NCBI GenBank assembly: GCA_029237695.1
Contig: CM055265.1
Span: 111,154,773 to 111,218,772, forward strand
Length of the DNA stretch: 64,000 bases
DNA from: Conchocele bisecta
Taxonomy: Eukaryota; Mollusca; Bivalvia; Lucinida; Thyasiridae
Direction: 5' to 3'
Part shown: positions 34,622 to 46,690 of the stretch, piece after piece
How the letters are laid out: each line of letters begins with the position of its first letter
How positions within the stretch are numbered: position 1 is the first letter of the stretch
The notes under the pieces: model-generated
The model's database searches: none
Told to the model about the DNA's origin: nothing
The model's input: the letters and a program-made list of their open reading frames with translations, nothing else
Translations under genes and position numbers: made by a program

Positions 34622-35599
34622 CACTGCAGCTCCATTATAACGCGGTGGTCGGGGTCCAAGATTTCAAACCGCGATCGAATCCGACCGCGTTATAAAATTT
34701 CAGGACATGCACGGGTACTGGTACTGCACGGGTTACTGGTATCATTCGCATTTCGGTTACCAACTATTGCGGGAATTCCATTAGCAACGGACCCATATAA
34801 AATCATGTCATTTGAACAGAAGTTAAAATAATTATTAATAATGCCTATGACATACAAACTTGTATGTATTAATGTATTAAACATATGAGTTATTTATAAA
34901 ATCATGCTTATTACGTTGTATAGTGCTCGCGATAGACAGACGCTTATTACAATGTATACTACTCGCGATCAACAGACGCTTAAACGGATTAATTGATAAT
35001 AAATAATGCCTATGGTCACGTGTCCTGCCTATATTCATGAGGTTGATACGTGCATAATCTCAGGATGTGGGGTCACGTGATCTATTGTTTACGCTGCAAG
35101 TCCTATTGATGAATGAAATTTACGATTTAAGCGAGATTGCCGTGGGCTGCAGTGTGAACAATAGACCACGTGATCCCATATCCAGATAATTCTGAAACAC
35201 CAGTCTATTTATAGAACGCTAAATATTACACCTGCGAGTAAAGCAAAAGTAAGGCGATCTAACGCGCAACCATTTATTAGCGACAATTATGTGTAATTGA
35301 ATTGATTAATAAATATGCCTATTAACATGATTACCTGATTAAAGGTACATGTATTACATTTGCTAACATACTAATAATAATCCTTTCATGGACTTTGAAC
35401 TTCGTTGTTTGAATAAACTTGCAGAAATCACGAATCAACTAATTACACGATGACTACGACGTCCGATGATTTTATTTTTTTTTTTGTTTTCTTTGGGTTT
35501 TTTTTATGATTTTTTCTCGATTTTTTTTGGATCCACGAGAGACCCGTGTTATAATGGAGATCGCGCTATACGCGACCGCGTTATAATGGAGCTGCAGTG
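34622..35599. mobile_element. pogo/Tigger-like MITE with perfect TIRs, 978 bp
   Basis: The TIRs start CACTGCAGCTCCATTATAAC and are identical over 24-25 bp; both flanks are TA (34620-34621 and 35600-35601). A second copy of 'tccattataac' type text lies just inside the right end. No ORF. Perfect TIRs suggest a relatively young insertion. Confidence 0.85.
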
Positions 35600-38500
35600 T
35601 AACTATACATGTATAATTTAATAAAAACTTTGATAAATTAATGCAAGTTATGCTTCACTAGGTCAGGGCTAGTACAAATTAGGTCAGGCTAGTAGTTTCT
35701 AAAAGTACTAGCCCGACTGGTCTAGTGAAAAAGAAAGTTAACGTTTAGCCCTGTAATACTGAAAAAAATTAAAACAACTGAATTATAAAAGTTTGTGAAA
35801 GTGTAGCTCTTTATTTTTGTTATTCCACACACATTTTACTGCACGTCTGTGTGAATATTTGGCGGCCATATTGTATTTATTTGAATCTGTCAGTGGTGAA
35901 TTGTTTTTATAAGTTACCTAAACGTATTTCTATTTATGTAAACGCATAATGTATGTGCCGAACGCCATATAATAAAGTCGGAATATATTTAAGACAAAAT
36001 GTTGATACCTGGCGGCCATCTTGAAAATCGCAACATAGACAACGATTTGAACCACCAGAAAACCAAATTGTTTCATTATATTCTAAGGAAGAATACTCAA
36101 CAATTTAAACAACTTTATCTGATATTTCAAGCATGATATGCACGTAAATGTCCATCTAATGATATCAAATGTTTTTGAACTCGTTTGACCTCTTTGCACT
36201 TAATGGCCCCAAAAGTTGGACAGAAGTCCAGTACTTGTACAGTTTTCAGCAACTCCTCTTCATACTCGGTAGTGGTGGGCCGATGATCGACTACAGTCGA
36301 AACATAATCAAAAGTCAGTAAATGTGCGACAATAGATTATGAAAATGCATAATTGATTATGGAGTCAGTTGTTCAAATAGTCAAGTTGTGGGCAAGAATT
36401 TTCTTGTTAGCTGCGAATTGCGGACCATATCTTGTTAGTTTTCCTTTGCGAAACTGCTTTGAAAATAGCATATCTGGCTGGTTTTGATAGCAGGTAGAGC
36501 CCTGGTATGAGCATTTTAAATACCCTACATAGCTATATGGTTCTCTATAGTTCTGAAAAGTGCATTCTGGGCCGTACACGCACTTGTTTGTACGGCGGAC
36601 GAGACTTTGCTTAAGTGGGATTTCGTGATACCAAAACGGTATCTGGTCAAAATGTACTCGGTTCTGGTCAAAACGTAATCCGTCTGGTGGAAACGTCCGG
36701 TTTTGTGCCCACTTAAAATTTGCCCGAATCTCAAACATCCCAGAACATGCAACCAATTTCGGCCAAATCTGACGGAGAATTTCCGAATGGCAGACAGTTC
36801 ATCTATAAAATAAATATTTCCGAATCCCGGGAGCAAATCTCGCCAAGAGCCGTCTAATCTGGATCTACACTGTTGCCAAGACCAATACAGGCATGTGGTG
36901 TTGACAGGGTTAAAATGACAAACAAGATACATGTAAAAACCATATCGGACCACATTCACATGCACTATGGCTAGCTCATGTTTATACTGGATGTCAGTTG
37001 TGTAAGCTACATTTTATTACTTGGAGTGAGATTATTTATTAGATAGGTATTGCTGCAGATAAGTAGGTAATCTTATTGGCAGTCCTTGGAATGTTGATTG
37101 ATATGCACTTAGCGCTCCATCAGGAACTAACAATATACAGCTCATCTGGTCTGTTTACATTCTGTATTTAGAACACTTGATGGGTTTTTCCCATTTTGTT
37201 TGCCAATTATACATGCACCTGCAGTCATTATTGTGCAAACAACTGGTATTGGCAACATGTATATTGTATGCGATGGATGGTTCTATGTTCTACCGAGGGA
37301 AATGTCATATGTGCGTTTGATAATGCGGGACATTTCTTCAGAAAGCGATAAATGGCTTATCAAATCATTACACAATAATATCATACTTTTTTAAGATAAT
37401 GAGTCTAAAGTTCTTTCATTAAAATTAATTAGTCATCCCATATGTCTTTTTGTAGCATACTTTAAACATTTTGTTATAATTTCTGTTTCCCTTCATGGAA
37501 TGCATGCCTATTTGGCTGATGTCTAACTACCATCACCCTACATATTTCTGTGCAAAATGGCTCACCATGCATGTACCATCACCCCAAGGTCAAGACCATT
37601 CACTTATGTCTTTGTTCTCCAACATGTCTGTAACCCAAACTTTCTGTCTGTAACGCGGTGCGACTTACAGAACACACAAAGGTCATTACACAGTCAAACG
37701 GAAATGGCATGTTGTACATGAATATTATATATGCATGGTTAAATAATTCAACAATAATTACATTTGTAATCTAGCCGGTATAAATTATTTCTTAAGTAAA
37801 CAAAATATATATTATTATCATGTGTTAAGTTGTACAAAATAACAGTAATACAACCGCCATAAGAATATATGTTTTGATTCACTAATATCCCTAATTACTA
37901 ATGATAATTCCTATAAATAACAAACAGTGAAATTAAAATTGAAAATGTCATTGACATATGGTGTTGGAAAAATGTGAATAAATACGTTTTAAGAGTTATT
38001 TTTTCTGGTATGTGTTGTTTCATGTTCGATTAACATGTACTATGAAGGAAATTGTGATCTATGAATTATTTGATTGATTTTTAAATGCATATAACATAAG
38101 AATTGACAGAAAGTTGATGCGTTTGCGTTCTGGCTGTAAGTTACAGACAGGAGATTCGGGTTAGTACAGATATGTCTGTAACACATAAACGTTACATTTT
38201 CCTGTAATTTCGGTTTCCCTTCATAGAATGCTTTCATATTTGGTTGATGTCTTACTAACATCATCCTGCACCATTTTGCACAAACTGCTCCACTTATATG
38301 ACCTGCATGGCCTTGACCTAAACTTAGACTTAGAAAATATTTGGTGGTCGGACCAGGCTGCGACTGGGGGTATCCATGAGCCCTTGCTCACTTGCTCTTA
38401 TTAAACGAGCTCACTGCTTTCACAATAAATTAGTTTTTGATTTAAAACATCTTCAAAACATGTAATGACCAAGAGGTTGCCACTCCCTGTTGAATAACAA

Positions 38501-40426
38501 GTACCGGTACACTCTGCCATCCAAATAGCATTGGTCTGCTCGACTGTCAAACCTCTTGACCTTCAAAAAACTGTTTTTGCCTAATTTATGGGTTATAGGC
38601 AAGTGTCAAGCAAATCTGACTTTTGGCATGGCCGTCGACACCACCATGGCAGCCACAGCGCGTTGTGGCACTATTTCATAACTTTTTCACAGAACAATCG
38701 TCGGTTCTTGCTTTCTCAATGCATGTAAACTACATGTACTTAGCAAAATGTGCCGTCTTTCTCACTTAAAATTGGGTCAGATGATCAGCCGTAAGATTGC
38801 ACCAAAATTAACATCGACAATCAGTTATCCGGACAAACGTATAATCGTCTTATAACTTCTATTCTCACATTGAAATCATAATTTTATCGCCTGTAAACCA
38901 TAGAGTAAACAGCATTGTGTATCACCCTTTGCTTCTTGGAAAACAACTTATTTATAGAATTTATTGTATTTATAGAACAACTAGCGCAATGATGTAATGG
39001 GCACACTCGATTGAGCCCGCGCGCGACTTTTGACATTGTTAACAATTTGTGGACAGAGTTGGGGGAATGTTTTCAACAAATTTTACTAAAATGTTTTCCT
39101 TGGCGATATATTCTTCACACTCGTATGGAAACAGCAAGCACCTGCGTGTCTTAGATGTATTTGTTTCAAATTCGGATGAAATGAATGTGCTTAATTAATA
39201 GGTATTTTCATTTGTCAGATAAACTGATTGTCCGGATAACTGGTGTGACCCCTGTGATGGGTTGGTTTGTAGTGCTAGAGCTGTGGACATTAATACCAGA
39301 GGTCGTGGGTTGATCTTCGCCCTAGGCATGAAAAAAAAATGGTTTCATATTATTCCCATCCACTTGTCTTTTTCAATGACTTCGCCGAAGTCCCGTGTCT
39401 ATATGAACCAAGCTGTTGCGGGGACATAAACTCAGACCAGTATAGATGAAACACGAAAGTGTTTAAAAAATAAACACTATCACGTTTCACCTATATTGGT
39501 CTGCATGCCGTTGATCAATACCAGGCATCCTGGAGATGTCCATTCCGGCTTTCTTGGTTTGTATTGATTCACTGGCCAGTAGTCAGTCAGACACAAAGCC
39601 CTCCTATTGCCTGTCTACGGTATACATTACCATTCACTAAAGATTGATTACCAGGAGATAGCTGGAAAACCCAAGCTCTAATTTTGTAATATAATTAATT
39701 TAATTGAACATTATGACATGATGTGGGAAAAGAGGATTGCTATAAATAGATGAAATTGCTACTGTAGATGTGCAGATAAGGCAGCCACTTGGCTTGTGTG
39801 ATGTTTTGTCACGATGTGATGTTTTTTGCGGTGTCGCGTTACAATTAATTACTTGTATGTGTGACTGCACAGGGGTGAATTAAAATAGAAGCAGCAGTAA
39901 TAGTATATTTTGCATTCTATTGAATGATGAGAAAAGATATCTTACTATGTTCGCGAACAGCGTATCACCAGATCAGTCTGCAAATCCCAAATTTGATATG
40001 GTTTGGTTCGGCTGTGCAATAAATATGATACTTTTCACAAATTGTGTTCCGAGGATGAACCTGCGTGTGAATGCGAGAACTGCACATGGTATGGACAACA
40101 TATGAAAGGTGGGGGATAAATATACATCCAGAGGGTCCGGTTTAGAGAGGTTCAACTGTACATTGATGAAAAACTGACCTTTCACAATAATCTGCATGTA
40201 ACATGCATTTGTTACTTTGAATGCCATATATACCGGTACTACCGTAATAACCCTACATATTTGGACACCATTTGACACAAATTGTATCCACAATAAAGCA
40301 GTACTACCATACTAACCATACACTTGGGACACTCTTTATTGTGGGAAATCAGATATTCGTGTGTTTCCTAGAATAAATTGTGTCCGAATATTACATATCA
40401 TTAATATTTCGGTATATCCATTTCAG
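35600..40426. other. Intron stretch with worn repeats and one probable SINE
   Basis: No host exon seen. Positions 36838-36915 hold the 'ctggatctacactgtt' repeat family in reverse. Positions 37480-37610 and 38210-38330 belong to the 'tttcccttcatggaatg' family. Positions 39250-39435 are a probable old tRNA-derived SINE (B box like GGTCGTGGGTTGATC, tail 'gcggggacataaactca'), followed by a hairpin (39434-39504). ORFs at 36373-36756 and 36525-36965 overlap on the minus strand and look fortuitous. Confidence 0.45.
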
Positions 40427-40740
40427 GGACCTGCCGGCTACAGCCAGAATCAGATGAACTTCAGCCAGTCGGTGCCGCCCAGCTCGCAGTACAACAACGC
40501 GGTCTCCCTGCAGCAGCAGTCTCAGCCCCCGGGCCAGCCCCCTGGGTCGTCGCCCACGCCCTCCTCTGCCCAGCAGAGACCCACACCCCAGCCCTCGCCG
40601 CATCAGCTCAGTCCCGCCCCGTCACCCAGCCTCCGTGTGACCCCCAATCCATCGCCGGGACCCGCGAGCCAACGACCGCCACCCCAGCCCTCGCCGGTCC
40701 ATGTTCCCCCATCCCAGCCGTCACCGTCCCCCTCACAAAG
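40427..40740 (+). CDS. ARID1: ARID1/BAF250 homologue, Pro/Ser/Gln-rich exon
   Basis: An open, undamaged 314-nt exon between a consensus acceptor (tttcag before 40427) and donor (gtaagt at 40741). Encodes GPAGYSQNQMNFSQSVPPSS, then Gln/Pro-rich (SLQQQSQPPGQPPG) and a repetitive Ser-Pro section with QPSPHQLSPAPSPSLRVTPN and PSPVHVPPSQPSPSPSQ. It starts at phase 0 and ends two bases into a codon (AG). Marked GC and CpG enrichment against the A+T-rich introns fits a real exon. Low-complexity arms like this precede the ARID domain in ARID1/Osa. Identification rests on linkage with the GPTPTLNQLL exon; alone, it could be from another Pro/Gln-rich nuclear protein. Confidence 0.82.
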
Positions 40741-42128
40741 GTAAGTTCGGGCACAGAATGTGGAATGGGAAAAGTTAGTTCAATTGACAATTAATAATTA
40801 TATAGAAATTGGATAAAAAATAGTCAGTCGGTCAATCCTTCAGAACCCTTGCCGTTTCAGGTAAGGTAGGTTAGGTGGGAAATAATTGATTCCTGAATAG
40901 GAGGCATTGAACAAATTTATGTGGATTGCAGGCTTGAATAGTTATTTACTTTTTTATTGAAATTGAATAAAATACAGTCAGTCTTTCCCAGCCATCACCA
41001 TTGCCATCGCAAATGTAGGTTAGTTCTTGGAAAACTAATTACATGTAGGAGATTTTTAGAAGAAAGTGGGTTTGAAACACCATATTTTTATGATGAAGCA
41101 ACAAAACGTTATTGCAATTCTTGAAAAAAAAGTATTGTATCGTACATGTATATTACTCTTTTCAACCAATCAGTAAATCGATCAATTCTTCCCAGCTTTC
41201 ACCATTCCCTTACTTGTACATGTAGGTTTCAGTGGAATGTAACTGGGCTAATGTTCTCTTGCAGTACATTCCTTTCGTGCTTGGATAACTTTTAACTCAT
41301 TTCTTGCTGAAGATACACCATTTACTTGAAGAAAAAACGGAATATTTTACAGGTTATCTTACAGAAAGTATATGTTGCTATAATTCCAGCACAAAAATAT
41401 TTACACAATTCCCTAACATTTGATTGGTCCGTTGCAAGTCTCCGTCCAAAATTTATATCCCAGTAAACTCCATGCCGAACTACTTTCCGTAACCGTCGGG
41501 CGCAGTTAAAATAATTCTTAAGAAAACGGAAAATAAACACATTTTCTTGATGAATTTATTTCAAATGCTGGAATTATAAGGAATGAATGGCCTTTTTGTT
41601 GAATTTATCGAGGATATAAACTTGGAAAAGTCGCGGGAATACTGGACGAGGCCTTCTGGCCTTCGTCCAGTATTCCCGCGACTTTTCCAAGTTTATACCC
41701 CGATAAATTCCACAAAAAGGCCATTCATTGCTATGACGTCTCATTTGAACCGTCCTGGGTTAGAGATTGTTAAAAGGAGTAGTAACAATACCGTAGTTAT
41801 TCTAATAAACGCCTGGGGGCTATGCAATTCGTGGGGATCAAAACATGGAAAATTGGACCAGAATTTGTTATTTTCACATACAAAAGACGTTTAAATTGTA
41901 TGTGAAAATAACATATATAGAATGCAAATATGGGAGGGGGCTACTATTAGAGAGGGGGCTACTATTAGAATAAATATACATGTAGTATGTGCTTTTAGTT
42001 TGAGCAAAATGAAAATTGGAAAATGTTTGAAAAAATTGCTACCTGCTAAATATGCCCTATTTTTGGCTTTACCATGCCCCTTTTTAATCCTGGGGGAAAC
42101 ATTAACACATGCATGTTTTCACCTGCAG
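40741..42128 (+). other. ARID1 intron 2
   Basis: Starts gtaagt and ends cctgcag. Contains worn echoes of the preceding exon's 3' end (about 40980-41020 and 41185-41225), a foldback element (41385-41732), and a duplicated 'gagggggctactattagagagggggct' type 18-bp phrase (41935-41968). No other coding signal. Confidence 0.7.
41385..41732 (+). repeat. Foldback repeat, copy 1 (hairpin 41581-41731)
   Basis: The 3' half is a near-perfect hairpin with arms of about 70 bp (gaatgaatggcctttttgtt ... and its complement) around a short 'ccttctgg' loop. The 5' half ('ctccgtccaaaatttatatc' to 'aaatgctggaattataagga') recurs in reverse orientation at 46404-46690. Confidence 0.88.
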
Positions 42129-42216
42129 GTCAACATCGTCCCAGTTGTCGCCACCGATGGTCTCCTCATCATTGCCTCCCAGCTCATCACAGCTCAATCA
42201 TCTCTCTAGTCCAAAG
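42129..42216 (+). CDS. ARID1: ARID1/BAF250 homologue, 88-nt Ser/Pro-rich exon
   Basis: Lies between acceptor cctgcag and donor gtatgt. Its first base completes the split Arg codon left by the previous exon (AG plus G), after which 29 codons are open: STSSQLSPPMVSSSLPP, then SSSQLNHLSSPK, ending on a whole codon. Composition continues the Ser/Pro/Gln-rich arm, and the frame match between the two exons is the best single proof that both are real. The next exon is not visible in the remaining 21.8 kb. Confidence 0.8.
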
Positions 42217-42379
42217 GTATGTCTCCTGATTGAATGAACTATTGAGTCCACAGCTGAGAGATTCGGGGCATATACGTGATGACAACATGACAGTAAAGAT
42301 CACATTACCCCACCCACCTGATTTAGTACAGTATGGAAGCAAGTCGGTGAGATAATGAGATTATCTTTAATTTCCATTT

Positions 42380-42440
42380 TTTATGCCCCCCACCAATTTA
42401 TTGGGGCGGTGGTGGGGTTGTGGGGATGCATTATGTTTTA
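42380..42440 (+). repeat. ATGCCCCCC hairpin-headed repeat, copy 1
   Basis: 'ttatgccccccaccaattta' followed by 'ttggggcggtggtggggttg' is the head of a dispersed family; other heads lie at 52812 ('tatgccccccccc' then 'ggggggcatattgtg') and 61741 ('tatgcccccaccaccg' then 'ggggggcatatagtg'). The text downstream (phrases like 'ttcatgatacttcaca', 'cgtccgtccgtatg') is shared loosely. Such heads are frequent in bivalve genomes as I recall them. Confidence 0.6.
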
Positions 42441-42738
42441 CCACTGTCCATCCATCGGTCGGTCACACAATATTCAGCTTGTTGGTTTAAGTCGAGTTGT
42501 AAACTCCTTGGCATATCTTCATGATACTTCACACATTTGTACAGTACGACTTAACAGTGTGTTGCATGGAAAAAACAGGTCCCTGGTTGTTATCTCCCCT
42601 TGACAAAATGTTCACATTGTTGGTTTAAGTCCTTGTCTGGAACATAAGTTGCACATGTGTACATTATGACCTAGATGCAAGAAAGAATACACTAAATGTT
42701 GTATGTTTGGATTTAAGTCGAATATTCACACTGGTGAA

Positions 42739-43013
42739 CAGTAGCCGATTTCATCAAAATTGCTAAGTATAATTATCTTGCTAAGTACATTTATTGGAGA
42801 AATTTCCAATTTAAGGATAATTGTTATTATACTGAATTTATTTCATTATGTAATAAATTCAGTATAATAATTCTGCATAATTTTTATCATCAAATATATG
42901 CAGTCGTTAGTTCTATATGGAATAATCCATTTCGGGAAAAATAAATGATTGCCCCCTCAAAGTACACTTTGTGAGACAAGTATACTTTGCAATTTTGGTG
43001 AAATCGGCTACTG
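42739..43013. mobile_element. Foldback MITE, 275 bp
   Basis: The terminal inverted repeats start CAGTAGCCGATTTCATCAAA and match over about 25 bp at the right end; a second, internal hairpin (about 42826-42872, arms 'attatactgaatttatt') sits near the centre. Target duplication not clear. No ORF. Confidence 0.75.
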
Positions 43014-43766
43014 ATAATGTACTCTATGATGGCCCACTAATTCTAGAGCTTCCGTTGACATACGATGCCGGTGAGGGTATCTGTGTCTCGTGGACACATT
43101 TCTAGTTGTTACGCCTGCTTTCAGCAGGTACGACTATATTCGGCTCTTTTTACGTCGTCGTTCGCGTCAAAACATATCAAAAAGTCTGTACATGTTTCTT
43201 GATAACTTTAATATTACTTTACGGATTGCTTCGATATTTGGACATCTGATACATGTGAGCAGTTGGAACACTCATGTCAGTAATAAAATCGTTACGGAAA
43301 CACTTAGCCATATTTTGTTTACGTCAAAAAGTTTGTACAAGTTTCTTCATCATGATATAACTTTAATATTACTTGATGGACTGCTTCAATATTTGGACAC
43401 TTGATACATATGAGCATTTGGAACACACTCCTGCTGCTATTAACTTAATATTGACCTTTTTCGTGTTTAAAGAATGCACTTCTCTGATGGTTTTTGTAAT
43501 GCTTAATACTTTAGCACATGCATATGCTCATGTTACAGTCAAATGCCTCGGCAGGCACGACACTGCTTCCGTGGCGGAATTCTTGTTGTATCATAGGTCC
43601 TGTGTCATTCAATGATTCACATGTCATTGACTTATGGTGTGTTTAAAACCTTAACACTCTGGTAAATTTCTTACAATTTCTGTTTCCTTTCACGTAACAG
43701 CTTCATATTTCAAACATGCATTCCTCTGATGATCGTCTATCATGCTGTTAACACTCTGGTTACAAC
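43014..43766. repeat. Dispersed repeat region
   Basis: Contains two loose copies of 'cgtcaaaa..aagt(c/t)tgtacaagtttctt' (43165-43205, 43320-43350) and the 'cttccgtggcggaattcttg' block (43474-43590). No gene: the 104-codon ORF at 43090 has no recognisable domain. Confidence 0.45.
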
Positions 43767-44935
43767 CACAGGTGGAAGACTCGGACCTATGACACAAAAA
43801 AAATGCCTATTAAAAAAAATCCCATTACCCCACCCACTTGGTTTCGTACAGTACCATATGCTAATATAAAGGTGAGCATAAATAGCGCTATTATAGAAAG
43901 AGCCCTCTCTTTTCCGGCTCGCACAAACACAATAAACATCGATTAAATGTATGAAATATGTCTCTGGCAATCGATAAAGGTATTAGGTGTGTGAATATAC
44001 TCACTTCAAATCGCTGTTTCAAGTATTTATTGAGTTATTCGCGTTTTGATTACCCCATCCAAAGCGAAAGTTGCGTGTACGAAAGTATCTCACACAGAAT
44101 CGGAGGCCGTCCGGCTGGATTATCGGTCATATTTGGCCGATAGCTGATCGCCAGCTCAAACTAAAGTCGTGCACCATGATCATATACATTAGAGACTCCA
44201 ACCATACAAAGTTCGTCCAATTGTGATCGTTCGCCGATCTAAAAAACACTTTTTTCTATAATTTCGTTCATTATCTGGAACTGGGTCAATGCACTATCTT
44301 CCATAATACAACCACCGAAGCATCTATGTAAGAACATCTCTGATTGGTTAAACCTAAAAATAGACGCGAGGACTTTCCCTTTTCAGGGTTTCCGGAAGAC
44401 ATAATCTGATAGTACGCGAATCATGAATGAAAGTCAATAAAATTAGAAAAAAGTGTTTTTTAGATCGGCGAACGATCACAATTGGACGAACTTTGTATGG
44501 TTGGAATCTCTAATGTATATGATCATGGTGCACGACTTTAGTTTGAGCTGGCGATCAGCTATCGGCCAAATATGACCGATAATCCAGCCGGACGGCCTCC
44601 GATTCTGTGTGAGATTCTTTCGTACACGCAAATTTCGCTTTGGATGGGGTGTACAAAATGCGAATAACTGAATAAATGCTGGAAACAGCGATTTGAAGTG
44701 AGTATATTCACACACCTAATACCTTTATCGATTGCCAGAGACAGAAGTCATACATTTAATCGATGTTTATTGTGTTTGTGCGAGCCGGAAAAGAGAGGGC
44801 TTTTTCTATAATGGCCCTATTTATGCTCACCTTTATATTAGCATATGGTACTGTACGAGACCAAGTGGGTGGGGTAATGGGATTTTTTTTAATAGGCATT
44901 TTTTTTGTGTCATAGGTCCGAGTCTTCCACCTGTG
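43767..44935. mobile_element. 1.17-kb palindromic transposon with arms of about 495 bp
   Basis: Arms 43767-44262 and 44443-44935 are near-perfect inverted repeats, starting CACAGGTGGAAGACTCGGAC, around a loop of about 180 bp. The flanks are a perfect 8-bp duplication, GTTACAAC (43759-43766 and 44936-44943). Arms this long with an 8-bp duplication fit a foldback or hAT-type non-autonomous element. A 197-bp relative sits at 48938-49134. No transposase ORF. Confidence 0.93.
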
Positions 44936-45039
44936 GTTACAACGGCATACAAAGTATGTCGAGGGGTATATTGTTTTCATATTTCCGTCCTTCCCTCTGT
45001 CCGTCTGTAAGGTTTGTGTTAAAGTTTTTGGGTACCCAT

Positions 45040-46314
45040 CAGGGTTTCCACTGGAGAAAATAAAAAAATCGCCACTTTTTTTTTTGGTAAGTGCGCTCGA
45101 AAATTATTCAAATTTGAATATATTTTTGAGCGCGCTTTGACAAAAAAAATATACATACATTTACAGTGTATCTACTAAGAACAATAAAACATGGTATCAT
45201 TATGTTTATTTTTTTTTCACACATCATTCATGATAAATTGTGATAAATGAGAAATAAAATGAAATACATGTCATTTGAAATAATACAGCATTATTTTCAA
45301 CTTTCATTCAACATGTTTCACTACAACTTCACTTCCATACATTCAAGATTCGCCTTTGCTTCTTCTCTGCCCACTTATCAAATGCTCTCTTGAAATCAAA
45401 CATGTCTACTTTCGTCCCATACTGACAATGTTGCGTTTACGAATGCTTAGAAGCAAGTGATTTCGGAACTGCCGAGCATGGTTTTAAATACATCTTCTGA
45501 ACTGCGTTCAGTTAATTAATTAACACATAATTATTTGATTAGACTAACGCTGTTAACAGCCATCGTTAATTGCTAAATTACCGACATGGCTAATTGGTGA
45601 AAATAGTTCACCTACACGCCCATTATTGAGAATCGCGTTAATTGCGATCTAATTAGCTTTGACCCAAGTGTCGCCAATCGGTAATTACCCATCATGGCTT
45701 ATTGGCGAAAAGAGTTCACCATAATTATACTTCTGCTGAATTAATTATTTAGGATATGGGATACATCAAGAAAGAAATCATGAAACGATGTTTGTATTGT
45801 TTATTTGAACACGTTACCAATTCTTACATGAATATCAATTAAAAAAATGGCGAAAGTTTCAGGGCACATGCAGCTTTTCTTTTAACAGTCGCCAAATTAA
45901 AATTTAAACTTTCATATAGTCTAGGACACTTTCACTAAAGTCGCCAAAAACATGCAGATTTTACCATGATTACCACCACTATACACGGTGACACTAGGGT
46001 AATTTAACGGATCAAATCACAGATGACATCACCGCTGCACGTGACCCGTGTCAATCTCAATAGAATACACACAATGTTTCACACGTTTAGATAAGAAAGC
46101 TGTGTTTGTAAACAATTGTGTCTCGCGTGTTGGGGATTATTGATTTATTCATTGGAAAACGTTCTAGACGGCGGATAGGGAAAATCCAGGTATGGCTGCC
46201 GGGTTGGAAAATTGTAACTAGAGATTATTTTTTTTGCCAAATCAGATTTTTTTTTCCCCACTTTCTTTTTAAATTCGCCAAATGCGAATATGGCGATCGC
46301 CAGCGGAAACCCTG
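45040..46314. mobile_element. hAT-like non-autonomous element (CAGGGTTTCC ends)
   Basis: The ends CAGGGTTTCCACTGG and CCAGCGGAAACCCTG are inverted repeats. 'acccat' flanks both sides (45034-45039, 46315-46320), and the related sequence at 6093-6105 shows the empty site with a single 'acccat'. A duplication of 6 bp is shorter than the 8 bp of hAT, so the superfamily is tentative. Mostly A+T-rich interior, no ORF. Confidence 0.72.
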
Positions 46315-46403
46315 ACCCATTATCTTTGCAAACGTAAATCGGATTGACTTTAAACTTCATATACTTCAGTGCTTAACTGTAAAATTTTGCTCTGTCTAAT
46401 ATA

Positions 46404-46690
46404 GGAATGAATGGCCTTTTTGTGGAATTTATCGGGGTATAAACTTGGAAGGCCTCGTCCAGTATTCCCGCGACTTTTCCAAGTTTATATCCCCGATAAA
46501 TTCCACAAAAAGGCCATTCATTCCTTATAATTCCAGCATTTGAAATAAATTCATCAAGAAAATGTGTTTATTTTCCGTTTTCTTAAGAATTATTTTAACT
46601 GTGCCTCACGGTTACGGAAAGTAGTTCGGTATGGGAGTTTACTGGGATATAAATTTTGGACAGAGACTTGCACAAAAAGGCCATTCATTC
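46404..46690 (-). repeat. Foldback repeat, copy 2 (inverted relative to copy 1)
   Basis: Reads as the complement of 41420-41732, including the hairpin ('gaatgaatggcctttttgtg' and its complement). The hairpin loop side has lost about 20 bp compared with copy 1. The 88-nt exon lies between the two copies. A further small hairpin ('ctgaatatcagtctcgga' and complement, 46761-46842) follows. Confidence 0.85.

Larger units (their letters stand above)
874..40426 (+). other. ARID1 intron 1 (about 39.5 kb, repeat-filled)
   Basis: Inferred from the donor after 873 and the acceptor TTTCAG before 40427. It contains all the transposons listed between these positions. I found no other host exon in it: the ORFs present are short, atypical in composition, or belong to transposons. 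The intron holds at least two complete-length DIRS elements, two nested insertion stacks, a minisatellite and several TIR elements, and the DIRS elements lie on the same strand as the host gene. Confidence 0.65.

Noticed and set aside
36373..36965. Overlapping minus-strand ORFs of 127 and 146 codons as a gene
   Set aside because: Two frames overlap with no domain, odd composition and no splice context; the region includes a dispersed repeat.
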